This document shows positions 19,386 to 30,127 of a stretch of 64,000 nucleotides of DNA, one piece after another. Below the pieces are notes generated by a model. It searched no databases. It was given only the letters and a program-made list of their open reading frames with translations, and had not been told where the DNA came from. The translations under genes and the position numbers were made by a program. Every line of letters begins with the position of its first letter. The first letter of the stretch is position 1. This DNA is from Prevotellaceae bacterium (GTDB lineage: Bacteria; Bacteroidota; Bacteroidia; Bacteroidales; Bacteroidaceae), in assembly GCA_031262785.1 (NCBI GenBank), contig JAISHB010000064.1, positions 1 to 64,000 on the forward strand, in the 5' to 3' direction.

Positions 19386-20738
19386 TTAATCGATGAGCCT
19401 GCCGGTGTGGATAAAAGTGGCGATATCCTCCATCAGGTAGGCGGGCAGAGGCGAGGGTTGCTGGTATTCCATGGGGGTAGACTGTCCGCTTCCCTCTCCA
19501 AACAAATGGTTGAGCTTGGGATACGACTTGAAGAAGACGTTGCCCTTGCGCATCAGTCCGTAGCGCCACATCCCGTAATCTTGCATGGTAACCTGATAGT
19601 CGCGCTCGCCCTGCAAGACAAGGATGGGAAGACTGAGGCCGGCCGCCGCAACCACCGGTTGGTAGCGGTTGGCCAGCAAGAAGTAGGAGGCGGGCAGTCC
19701 CAACGGCAGGCCAATCGTGTCGCAAAAGGCGGGCGTACCCAGCCTCTTGACATTGGCGGCCTGTTGCTTCACCTTCTCCACCGATTGCCTACTTTGAGCC
19801 GTCGAGGCGTCGGTCAGCGAGGCCAAGTAGCTCACCTGCTCCACCAGAGCGTCTTCCAGCGGACGCGCCAGCGCCGCCAGCAGGATGATGCCCGCCAACC
19901 CTTCGGCACGGCCGGCAATGCGCGGAGCCAGCGTAGCCCCCAAGCTGTGTCCGACCAGATAGATGCTGTCGGGACACAGTTCGGGCTGTGCTTTGGCCCA
20001 GGCCACGATGGCCACCGCGTCGTCCACCGCCTCGGTGTCGTAGTTGGCTTGGCCTCCTTGGGGAACGTAGCCGGCACCATAGACCTTGGTGCGTTTGTCG
20101 TAGCGGATGGAGGCAATGCCACGGGCGGCCAGCCCCCAAGCAAGGTCGCGGAAGGGTTTGTTCGGGCCGATGGTCTCGTCGCGATCGTTGGGGCCGGAGC
20201 CGTGCACTAATATGACGGCCGGGAATCGTCGGTTCCCCACCGGCGTGGTGAGTGTGCCGGGCAGTTGAAAGCCGTCGGCACCCACCACGATGTCCCGCTG
20301 GCGGGTGGTGCGCTCGTCGCGCACCACGGGTTGGGCGGTGGTGGCGGCCGGAACCGGCACTAACCGGAAGGTGCTGAGGCTGCCGTCGGCATCAAAGGCG
20401 GTGAGCAGCCGAAAACTATAGCGTTCAAACTGCAGGTCACTATAATAAAAGGTGAGTTGCTGGGCACTCTCCCGCTGCCACGGGCTGTGCGACTGCAGTT
20501 TGCCCACCTGACGCTCGGTTTGTCGGAGCGCCTCCTTGAAGAGCAGGGGAGATGCTTTGGCTTGATGCTCCTTGCCCAGCATGGCGTAGAGGCTGTCGCC
20601 CCGGCCGGCGGCAAAGTATTGGTAGGCACGCTCGGCAGCGACCAAACAGGAGTCTTCCCGTTGGGCAAACAGTGCCGTCACGTATCCCGTCAGCAGGGCG
20701 CAGAGCAGCAAGAGGCGGTAGATGAAATGGGGATGCAT
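19386..20738 (-). CDS. Alpha/beta hydrolase with N-terminal DUF3887-like domain
   Basis: FPAVILVHGSGPNDRDETIGPNKPF, YLVGHSLGATLAPRI. Confidence 0.88.
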   Translation of the reverse strand: MHPHFIYRLLLLCALLTGYVTALFAQREDSCLVAAERAYQYFAAGRGDSLYAMLGKEHQAKASPLLFKEALRQTERQVGKLQSHSPWQRESAQQLTFYYSDLQFERYSFRLLTAFDADGSLSTFRLVPVPAATTAQPVVRDERTTRQRDIVVGADGFQLPGTLTTPVGNRRFPAVILVHGSGPNDRDETIGPNKPFRDLAWGLAARGIASIRYDKRTKVYGAGYVPQGGQANYDTEAVDDAVAIVAWAKAQPELCPDSIYLVGHSLGATLAPRIAGRAEGLAGIILLAALARPLEDALVEQVSYLASLTDASTAQSRQSVEKVKQQAANVKRLGTPAFCDTIGLPLGLPASYFLLANRYQPVVAAAGLSLPILVLQGERDYQVTMQDYGMWRYGLMRKGNVFFKSYPKLNHLFGEGSGQSTPMEYQQPSPLPAYLMEDIATFIHTGRLID

Positions 20739-20752
20739 GTAACCGGAGGGAA

Positions 20753-21724
20753 TTAATGATGAAGCGTTCCGGTGTTGACCACAGGCTGGGCGGCCTCGTC
20801 GGCGCAGAGCACCACCAAGAGGTTGCTCACCATGGCGGCCTTCTTCTCTTCGTCGAGTTCCACAATCTGCTCTTCGCCGAGCTTTTGCAGTGCCATCTTC
20901 ACCATCGAGACGGCGCCCTCCACAATCTTTTCGCGTGCCGAAATGATGGCCGAAGCCTGCTGGCGACGCAGCATCACGGCGGCAATCTCGGGCGCATAGG
21001 CTAAGTAGTTGAGTCGCGCCTCCACAATCTCGATGCCGGCCATCTCGAGTCGTTCGTTGAGCTTCTGTTCGAGTTGCTGGTTGATTTCGTCGCCGCCCGA
21101 ACGCAGGGTGATGGCCTGATGATTCGTCTCATCCTCGTCGTAGGCATACTCGCCGGCCACCTGCCGCAGGGCGGCATCGCTCTGTATCTTCACGAAGTTC
21201 TCGAAGGCGCTCATCCTACTGGCCACGGTTTGTCCGATGGCCACCTCGTTGTTCTTGCCGCCGCCCACCGAAGCCATGGTTTGAGCGTCAATCTCGAACA
21301 TCGCCTTGTAGGTGTCTTTGAGTTTCCACACCAGCACGAGGCCAATCATGATGGGATTGCCGATTTGGTCGTTCACCTTGATGGGTTCCACATCGAGGTT
21401 GCGTGCGCGCAGCGACAGTTTCTTCTTGGTCAGGAACGGATTGAACCAGAAAAAGCCCGTTCCCTTGAACGTGCCCTTGTATTTTCCGAAAAACACCATG
21501 GCGCGCGCCTCGTTCGGCTCTTGTTGCATGTAGCCGGCGCAGAGGGTCAGCCACACGGGCACCAGTAGCGACGAGATCACGATGCCGGTCACGCACACCG
21601 GATAGGCCACACTCGAGAAGTAGTAGCCGCAAGCAATCACGGCCGTGAACACCAGCAGGTGCAGGAACAGCATCGTAAAGCCGTTCATCTTGAAGCCTGC
21701 AAAATCCTTTTCTTTTGTTTCCAT
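20753..21724 (-). CDS. SPFH/Band 7 domain protein
   Basis: MVFFGKYKGTFKGTGFFWFNPFLTKKKLSLRARNLDVEPIKVND...; start set at METKEKDFAGF. Confidence 0.88.
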   Translation of the reverse strand: METKEKDFAGFKMNGFTMLFLHLLVFTAVIACGYYFSSVAYPVCVTGIVISSLLVPVWLTLCAGYMQQEPNEARAMVFFGKYKGTFKGTGFFWFNPFLTKKKLSLRARNLDVEPIKVNDQIGNPIMIGLVLVWKLKDTYKAMFEIDAQTMASVGGGKNNEVAIGQTVASRMSAFENFVKIQSDAALRQVAGEYAYDEDETNHQAITLRSGGDEINQQLEQKLNERLEMAGIEIVEARLNYLAYAPEIAAVMLRRQQASAIISAREKIVEGAVSMVKMALQKLGEEQIVELDEEKKAAMVSNLLVVLCADEAAQPVVNTGTLHH

Positions 21725-21940
21725 ACTTTCAATTTTTGGGTTAGTTTGATATTGTTTTGATATCACAAAGGTATTGCTTCTTTTAATACGTCCGACAAAA
21801 CGGGAACAACTTTTAGGTTCTATTAACAAAAACGGGGTTGTCACGACCTTGCGGCAAGGAAGGTGCGTCAGAAACGCCTCCGAATCCCGACGGGATTGAA
21901 TCTTCGTAGAGGATGTATCCAACCCCGTGAAGTAACTAAA

Positions 21941-22070
21941 TTCCCCTCCTCCCGCGGAGGAGGGGTGCCCGCAGGGCGGGGTGGTAGGTTTATATATTAT
22001 AGGAATGAATAGCTATTTGATCCGACCACCCCGTCGCTTCGCGCCACCCCTCCTGCCGGCAGGAGGGGAA
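21941..22070. repeat. REP/BIME-like inverted repeat pair
   Basis: TTCCCCTCCTCCCGCGGAGGAGGGGTG...GGGGTGGT versus ACCACCCC...CACCCCTCCTGCCGGCAGGAGGGGAA. Confidence 0.75.
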
Positions 22071-22110
22071 CCAGTTACTTTTGATACATCCTCCCGAACC
22101 GGTGTAAATA

Positions 22111-22437
22111 CAAGCTTGCCCAACCCGGGCAAGTCCAATACCGTGCTGCGGCAAGCTTGCCCAAGCTGGGCAAGTCACATACAACGCTGCGACAAGCTTG
22201 CCCAAGCTGGGCAAGTCCATCCTGACCCTCCGGACAAGCTTGCCCAAGCTGGGCAAGTCCATCCTGACCCTCAGACAAGCTTGCCCTGCCCGGGGCAAGT
22301 CCAAACTGACCCTCAGACAAGCTTGCCCTGCCCGAGGCAAGTCCAAACTGACCCTCGGACAAGCTTGCCCTGCCCGGGGCAAGTCCAAACTGACCCTCAG
22401 ACAAACTTGCCCTGCCCGGGGCAGCCCTGTTTCGGGG
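22111..22437. repeat. Array 2: tandem 41-42 bp hairpin repeats
   Basis: Eight units, starts 22112, 22153, 22194, 22236, 22277, 22319, 22361, 22403; each contains CTTGCCC-loop-GGGCAAG. Confidence 0.95.
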
Positions 22438-22547
22438 ATGATTCCGGAGCACTTCCGACCCAACACAGGCCGTCCGACATGTTAATAAACACAAAAATGA
22501 GGAGATTTTGCCCCAACGTGCAATCTTTTTTTCATTCTCTTTGTTCT

Positions 22548-22555
22548 ACTTTTGC
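22548..22555 (+). promoter_or_regulatory. -7 element TACTTTTG for the atp operon
   Basis: Matches TAnnTTTG, ~56 bp upstream of the atpD ATG. Confidence 0.5.
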
Positions 22556-22586
22556 CCTGCCGATTGCAGGCGCACGTATCGATTAA

Positions 22587-24137
<1,551 letters not shown>

Positions 24138-24140
24138 AGG

Positions 24141-24446
24141 ATGGAATCAACCATGCAACCAACGATCATGCAACTGCAAATTGTATCTCCCGAAAAGGAA
24201 CTGTTTAGCGGAGAGGTGGAAAGCATCACCCTGCCCGGCACGGCAGGGGAGTTTTCCCTGCTGCCCAATCATGCACCTATTGTCTCCTCCTTGAAAGCGG
24301 GGCAGTTGTTCTACCTTCCCAAGGGAGGGAGCGATGTACAAACCGTGGCCATCAGCGGCGGCTTTGTAGAACAGCATAACAACAAGGTGTCGGCCTGTGT
24401 GGAGCTGGCCGATGCAATCAAGATTACCGATGAAAAGAAAGCATAA
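24141..24446 (+). CDS. atpC: F1 ATP synthase subunit epsilon
   Basis: LQIVSPEKELFSGEVESITLPGTAGEFSLLPNHAPIVSSL. Confidence 0.95.
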   Translation: MESTMQPTIMQLQIVSPEKELFSGEVESITLPGTAGEFSLLPNHAPIVSSLKAGQLFYLPKGGSDVQTVAISGGFVEQHNNKVSACVELADAIKITDEKKA

Positions 24447-25521
24447 CATCGTGCTGTTGCTGCTGCTCGTCGTGCTTGGCACCACGGGTAGAGCCTATGC
24501 AGCCCAAACAGCAGAAACCCGCAAGCCGGTGGATGTGAAGGAGATTATCTTCGGACACATCGGCGATGCCTACGAGTGGCACATCACCACGTGGGGACAC
24601 ACCGCCGTGACCATTCCCTTGCCGGTGATCGTGTATAGCCGCCAGAGCGGTTGGCACGTGTTCCTCTCCTCGCGCCTCAAGGAGCACGGGGGGAGTTACG
24701 AGGGGCTTTCCATTGCCCCGTCGGGCAGCCGCTACGAGGGTAAACTGGTGGAACACGATGCCGCCGGAGGCGAGGTGCGTCCGTGGGACATCTCCATCAC
24801 CAAGGTGACCCTTTCGTTGCTACTCAACAGCCTGCTGCTACTGGCCATTATTCTCTATGTGGCGCGCTGGTATCGGCGTCACCCGCAGGGGAGTGCCTCC
24901 CCGGGAGGCTTCGTCGGCTTCATGGAGATGTTTATCATGATGATCCAAGAGGATGTTATCCGCTCGTCGGTGGGGGTCAACTATCGCAAGTTCTCGCCCT
25001 ACCTGCTCACCGTCTTCTTCTTTATCTTCCTCAACAACCTGATGGGGCTGATACCTATCTTCCCGGGCGGTGCCAATGTCACGGGCAACATTGCCGTTAC
25101 GTTGGTGTTAGCGCTCTTTACCTTTGTGGCGGTCAACCTCTTTGGTACCAAGCACTACTGGAAGGACATCTTCTGGCCTGACGTGCCTTGGTGGCTGAAG
25201 GTGCCGGTGCCGATTATGCCTTTCATCGAGTTTTTCGGGGTATTCACCAAGCCCTTTGCCCTGATGATCCGTTTGTTTGCCAATATGCTCTCCGGACACA
25301 TGTCTATCTTGGTGTTGACCTGCCTCATCTTCCTGACGGCCGGCATGGGTGCGGCGTTGTTTGGCACCATGACCTTTGTGTCGGTGCTGTTTAGTATCTT
25401 TCTGAACCTGTTGGAGGTGTTGATTGCCTTCATTCAGGCGTATGTCTTCACCATGCTCTCGGCTGTGTTCATCGGCTTGGCGCAAGAGACGGAACCCGTA
25501 AAAGAAACAAGTAGAAATTAA
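24430..25521 (+). CDS. atpB: FO ATP synthase subunit a
   Basis: LFANMLSGHMSILVL; LLEVLIAFIQAYVFTMLSAVFIGLA. Confidence 0.95.
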   Translation: MKRKHNIVLLLLLVVLGTTGRAYAAQTAETRKPVDVKEIIFGHIGDAYEWHITTWGHTAVTIPLPVIVYSRQSGWHVFLSSRLKEHGGSYEGLSIAPSGSRYEGKLVEHDAAGGEVRPWDISITKVTLSLLLNSLLLLAIILYVARWYRRHPQGSASPGGFVGFMEMFIMMIQEDVIRSSVGVNYRKFSPYLLTVFFFIFLNNLMGLIPIFPGGANVTGNIAVTLVLALFTFVAVNLFGTKHYWKDIFWPDVPWWLKVPVPIMPFIEFFGVFTKPFALMIRLFANMLSGHMSILVLTCLIFLTAGMGAALFGTMTFVSVLFSIFLNLLEVLIAFIQAYVFTMLSAVFIGLAQETEPVKETSRN

Positions 25522-25529
25522 TCATTTAA

Positions 25530-25799
<270 letters not shown>

Positions 25800-25802
25800 G
25801 TT

Positions 25803-26312
25803 ATGTCACTGTTATTACCCGACAGCGGATTGTTGTTCTGGATGGTGCTGGCCTTCGGCATTGTCTTCTTGGTGTTGGCCAAGTATGGTTTTCCGGTCAT
25901 CACTAAGATGGTGGAGGGGCGGAAAACCTACATCGACCAATCGCTTGAGGTAGCCAAGGAAGCCAACGCCCAGCTGGCACGCCTCAAACAAGAGAGCGAA
26001 GAGATTGTAGCCAATGCCCACAAAGAGCAGGGTCGCATTATGCGCGAGGCCATGCACCAGCGCGACCAACTTATTGTTCAAGCGCAGCAGCAGGCAAAAG
26101 CGGCGGCACAAAAGGAGCTGGATGAGGTGAAAGAACGCATCAGCCAAGAAAAAGAGGAGGCGATTCGCTCCATCCGCAGGCAGGTGGCCGTGTTGTCGGT
26201 CGATATTGCCGAGAAAATCATTCGCAAGAATCTGGACGACGAGCGCGAGCAGATGGACATGATAGACCGGATGCTCGACGAAGCCTTGGTTACCCTCAAA
26301 CAAAACCGTTGA
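25803..26312 (+). CDS. atpF: FO ATP synthase subunit b
   Basis: N-terminal TM and long amphipathic helix with [13 protein letters not shown]. Confidence 0.95.
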   Translation: MSLLLPDSGLLFWMVLAFGIVFLVLAKYGFPVITKMVEGRKTYIDQSLEVAKEANAQLARLKQESEEIVANAHKEQGRIMREAMHQRDQLIVQAQQQAKAAAQKELDEVKERISQEKEEAIRSIRRQVAVLSVDIAEKIIRKNLDDEREQMDMIDRMLDEALVTLKQNR

Positions 26313-27399
26313 CGCAGTCGATGACGTGCGTCACTTCCTTTTCACTCAGCAGTGGCGAGATGGGCAAGCTCAACTCCTCACTGCTGAGTTTTTCTGTGAC
26401 AGGCAGGTGCAAGTGAACATACTCCTGTTGCAAGGCCTGCTGCCGGTGCGGTGGGATGGGGTAGTGGATGAGTGTTTCAATATGGTGCGCGGCCAAGTGA
26501 TGCTGCAACGCATCGCGTTGCGGAGAAAAGAGCGGAAAGATGTGGTACACATTGCGTTCGTCCATCGGACGGTGGAGTAGGGTGGTGCTCAACCCGCCCG
26601 CTTGCCAGTGGATTTCGGCCCGATAGCGTTGGGCTATCTCGCGCCGTCGGGCATTATCGGCATCCAATCGCTTCAGCTTGACCGAAAGAGCGGCCGCCTG
26701 CACCTCGTCGAGGCGACTGTTGACCCCCTTATATAAGAACGTATATTTCTCGGTTGATCCATAGTTGGATAGCGAGCGAACCACTGCCGCCAACTCGGAA
26801 TCATGGGTGACGACGGCGCCTCCGTCGCCCAATGCGCCCAAATTCTTGGCCGGATAGAAACTGTAGGCTGTGGCATCTGCCGCAGGGTGCCCGTCGCTGA
26901 GTGCGCCGTGTGCTTGCGCGGCATCTTCAATGACTTTTAGTTGGTAGCGACGGGCCAGTCGGGCAAACGACGGGCTGTCGGCGGGCAATCCGTAGAGATG
27001 GACGGGCAGCAGGGCGCGCGTACGCGGCGTGATCAGCTTTTCGGCTTCGACGGGACTGAGGTTGCACGTCTCGGCCAGCGGTTCGCACAGCACCGGCTTT
27101 AGTCCGGCGCGCATCACGGCCAGTATGGTGGCAATATAGGTGTTGGCCGGGACAATCACTTCGTCACCTGCTTGCATCTGTCCCAGCTCGCGGTAGGCCA
27201 AGAAGATGAGGGTGAGCGCATCCAGCCCGTTGCCCGTTCCAATGCAATGCGGGGCGCGGCAATAGCGGGCAAACTGTTCTTCGAAGCGTGCGGTGGCCTC
27301 GCCGTGGAGGTACCAGCCCGAGCGGAGCACCTGCCGGACGGCATCCGACAGTTCCGGCTCAAAAGATTGGTTGATGGCTTGCAAATCGAAGTACTTCAT
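26296..27399 (-). CDS. DegT/DnrJ/EryC1/StrS family aminotransferase
   Basis: [22 protein letters not shown]. Confidence 0.93.
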   Translation of the reverse strand: MKYFDLQAINQSFEPELSDAVRQVLRSGWYLHGEATARFEEQFARYCRAPHCIGTGNGLDALTLIFLAYRELGQMQAGDEVIVPANTYIATILAVMRAGLKPVLCEPLAETCNLSPVEAEKLITPRTRALLPVHLYGLPADSPSFARLARRYQLKVIEDAAQAHGALSDGHPAADATAYSFYPAKNLGALGDGGAVVTHDSELAAVVRSLSNYGSTEKYTFLYKGVNSRLDEVQAAALSVKLKRLDADNARRREIAQRYRAEIHWQAGGLSTTLLHRPMDERNVYHIFPLFSPQRDALQHHLAAHHIETLIHYPIPPHRQQALQQEYVHLHLPVTEKLSSEELSLPISPLLSEKEVTHVIDCVNGFV

Positions 27400-28349
27400 A
27401 GCTTCAATTCATAGGTATCGTACATCACGGCGCGTCCGCCGAATCCCTCCTTTTGAAAGAGCAGCCCCTCGTTGAGCAAGCTGCCGTCGTGTTCGGTGGA
27501 GATGCCGAAGTCGAAGTAGTGCTTGTCGGGATATCGCCGGTTCATCAGGTAATCGAAGAGCAAGTCGAGGGCACCATACTGTTTGCCGGCCTCCGAAGCG
27601 GCAATGTATTGCACGTGAGCCACCTGATGCGTGTCATAAACCACGCATCCGCCCACGGTTTCGCCCTGTCGGCAAACACGGAAGAGGGTGATGTGGCGGG
27701 GAAAGCATCGATGCAGGTAGGTAATCTCGCTAAGCGTGTGAACAGGCCGTACCCCGTGACAACTCAGCAGATTTTCGGTGAGGACAGGCCAAAAGGCGGC
27801 GAAGTTCTCATCTTCCACCACTTCGAGTGCCTCGCCTCGTGCGCGTGCCATCTGGCGGCGGCGCAGCGTACGGTAGGGCAGGCGTTCGGCAGTCGGTACC
27901 ACCGACGAGAGGCTGCGATTGACCAGCGAAGCGCCCATGCGGGAGAGTGCATAGAGGTCTTCTTCGGCCGGATAGCGGTGGTAGATGTGGGGAATGGCGC
28001 GGTAGAGGAGCGAAGTGGCTTTCAATTCGGTGCGAATGTAGTTGGTTAGGAGGTGAAACAGCGTCTCGACCTGCCCAAACGTGACGGCGGCGGAGTAGAT
28101 TAGTCCGCCGTAGGTCAATCCTTGATGGGAGTAGTAGCCATGATTGCTTAAATTGCCCGGAAGCAGTGCCATCAGCTTGCTATTTTGGTATACCAGGAGC
28201 GAGGCATCGTGGAATCGGTCGGAATGATAGTCCATGTAGTCGCGCAGCAGCAGGAACGTCCCGTTCTTGGAGTGTCGCACAGCTTGATTCCAGTGCTCTT
28301 TCTTGGGTTCGGAGTAGCGAATTACTTGCCACTGTTTGATTGTCGTCAT
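27396..28349 (-). CDS. GNAT/FemAB-like acyltransferase
   Basis: FRVCRQGETVGGCVVYDTHQVAHVQYIAASEAGKQYGALDLLFDYLM; 4-bp overlap with the aminotransferase. Confidence 0.65.
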   Translation of the reverse strand: MTTIKQWQVIRYSEPKKEHWNQAVRHSKNGTFLLLRDYMDYHSDRFHDASLLVYQNSKLMALLPGNLSNHGYYSHQGLTYGGLIYSAAVTFGQVETLFHLLTNYIRTELKATSLLYRAIPHIYHRYPAEEDLYALSRMGASLVNRSLSSVVPTAERLPYRTLRRRQMARARGEALEVVEDENFAAFWPVLTENLLSCHGVRPVHTLSEITYLHRCFPRHITLFRVCRQGETVGGCVVYDTHQVAHVQYIAASEAGKQYGALDLLFDYLMNRRYPDKHYFDFGISTEHDGSLLNEGLLFQKEGFGGRAVMYDTYELKL

Positions 28350-28448
28350 CTTCTTGTCTTTAACTAAGTAGCTATGGCAAATAACGGAGCTTAAACCTCT
28401 TTATTATTTGTGAAATATCTATATTTGCGGCAGAAATTAACAAGTATT

Positions 28449-29213
28449 ATGCGTAAATCAACTTGTAAGACCCCGCTTCTGCTGTTGTTGATGCTTTCGT
28501 TAGGCGCTTGCCGTTCATCCTACGAAGTGGTACGTGTGGAAGCAATCCCTCTGGTTATAGATTCTGTATTTGACGCAGTGCCGGCACGCGATGCCGTTGC
28601 GACGCTAACACCCTACAAAGCCGCGATAGACAGTATGATGTATACGGTGATAGGAACCGCTGCCGTGAGTATGGACCGAGGCGCGCCGGAAAGTCTGCTC
28701 TCCAATTTGGTGGCTGATGTCTTGCGGCAGTCGGCTGCCGCAGTCACGGGTCATCCTGCCGACCTTGGAATCGTCAATATGGGCGGACTGCGCAACGTGC
28801 TCACCCAAGGAGACATCACGGTAGGCGACGTCTACGAGATACTCCCCTTCGAGAACTCGCTCTGCGTGCTGACCATGCAAGGAACCGCCTTGCGGAAACT
28901 CTTCACGGACATTGCCAAGAGCGGCGGACAAGGGCTGAGCGGCGCCCGTTTACGCATTGGCAAAGCCGGTGCGCTGCTCGAAGCCACGGTGGGAGGGCAA
29001 CCCATAGACGATGCCCGCAGCTACACCCTTGCCACCATCGATTACCTTGCCGACGGCAACGACGGCATGCCCTCGTTCACGCTCGCCCAAAGCCGCGAGT
29101 GCCCCGCCGGCGCCACGTTGCGCAGCCTCTTCATGAAGTATGTGGAAGCGCAAACGGCGGCGGGCAAAACCATCACCTCGCAGTTGGAAGGCCGAATCAC
29201 GGTGGTTGAATAA
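28449..29213 (+). CDS. 5'-nucleotidase C-terminal domain lipoprotein
   Basis: LLSNLVADVLRQSA, IVNMGGLRNVLTQGDITVGDVYEILPFENSL. Confidence 0.88.
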   Translation: MRKSTCKTPLLLLLMLSLGACRSSYEVVRVEAIPLVIDSVFDAVPARDAVATLTPYKAAIDSMMYTVIGTAAVSMDRGAPESLLSNLVADVLRQSAAAVTGHPADLGIVNMGGLRNVLTQGDITVGDVYEILPFENSLCVLTMQGTALRKLFTDIAKSGGQGLSGARLRIGKAGALLEATVGGQPIDDARSYTLATIDYLADGNDGMPSFTLAQSRECPAGATLRSLFMKYVEAQTAAGKTITSQLEGRITVVE

Positions 29214-29243
29214 CGGCTTTTTACCCCGCTAACTCATTACACT

Positions 29244-30095
29244 ATGCAACGAATATCGTTACTTCTCCTCTATCTCCTGCTCTGGGTGGCCGCTCCGCTG
29301 GGAGCGCAGCAAACCAAAGAGTTGTTGGTGCTGCACACCAGCGACACGCACAGCCGCATCGAACCCATCGACGTGCATTCGTCCGACCGCAACGCCGGAT
29401 TGGGCGGCATTGTCCGCCGCGCCACGCTGGTGAAGCTCACCCGTGCCCTCACGCCCGACCTCCTGCTCTTCGATTGCGGCGATTTCTCCCAGGGAACGCC
29501 CTACTACAACCTCTTCCACGGCGAAGTGAGCATCCGGATGATGAACCTGATGGGCTACGACGCCATGGCCATCGGCAATCACGAGTTCGACTCGGGCTTG
29601 GAGAACATGGCTCGCCTCTATCGGATGGCCGAATTCCCCGTGGTCTGCGCCAACTACGACGTGACGGGCACGGTGCTCGAAGGATTGGTGCACCCCTACG
29701 TGATTTTGCAGCGCAACGGGTTGAAGATTGGCGTTTTCGGTCTCAGTCCGCAGCCCCAGGGGCTGATTTCGGCGGCCAACTACCAGGGAATTGTCTATCA
29801 CGACCCCGTCGCCGCGGCGCAAGCGATGTCCGATTTGTTGCGGCACAAGGAGCGGTGCGATGTGGTGATTTGTCTCTCGCATCTGGGCTTTCGGCTCAAG
29901 GATGTGCCGTGTGACGAGCTGGTGGCTCGCCAAACCTCCGGTATTGATCTCATCCTGGGAGGACATACCCACACGTTTCTGGAGAAGCCGGTCCTGTACA
30001 TCAATAAAGAAGGGCGCAGCGTGGCGGTGTATCACAGCGGCAACAACGGCGTTCGCATCGGCCAGCTCCGACTGACCCTCGAAAAGAAAAAATAA
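29244..30095 (+). CDS. Metallophosphoesterase (5'-nucleotidase N-terminal domain)
   Basis: LHTSDTHSRIEPID, AIGNHEFDSG, ILGGHTHTF. Confidence 0.92.
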   Translation: MQRISLLLLYLLLWVAAPLGAQQTKELLVLHTSDTHSRIEPIDVHSSDRNAGLGGIVRRATLVKLTRALTPDLLLFDCGDFSQGTPYYNLFHGEVSIRMMNLMGYDAMAIGNHEFDSGLENMARLYRMAEFPVVCANYDVTGTVLEGLVHPYVILQRNGLKIGVFGLSPQPQGLISAANYQGIVYHDPVAAAQAMSDLLRHKERCDVVICLSHLGFRLKDVPCDELVARQTSGIDLILGGHTHTFLEKPVLYINKEGRSVAVYHSGNNGVRIGQLRLTLEKKK

Positions 30096-30127
30096 ATCTA
30101 CTCATTCATAAAATAAAATCGAAACAG

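Noticed and set aside
21842-21932. CCCGACGGGATTGAATCTTCGTAGAGGATGTATCCAACCCCGTGAAG segment as an IS end
   Set aside because: Looks like a common palindromic repeat fragment; no transposase or target-site duplication could be identified.
21981-22586. Repetitive ORFs on both strands across array 2 (14-aa repeats)
   Set aside because: Because the period is near 42 = 3 x 14, any stop-free unit stays open in several frames; open frames on both strands and scattered 41-bp units argue against coding.
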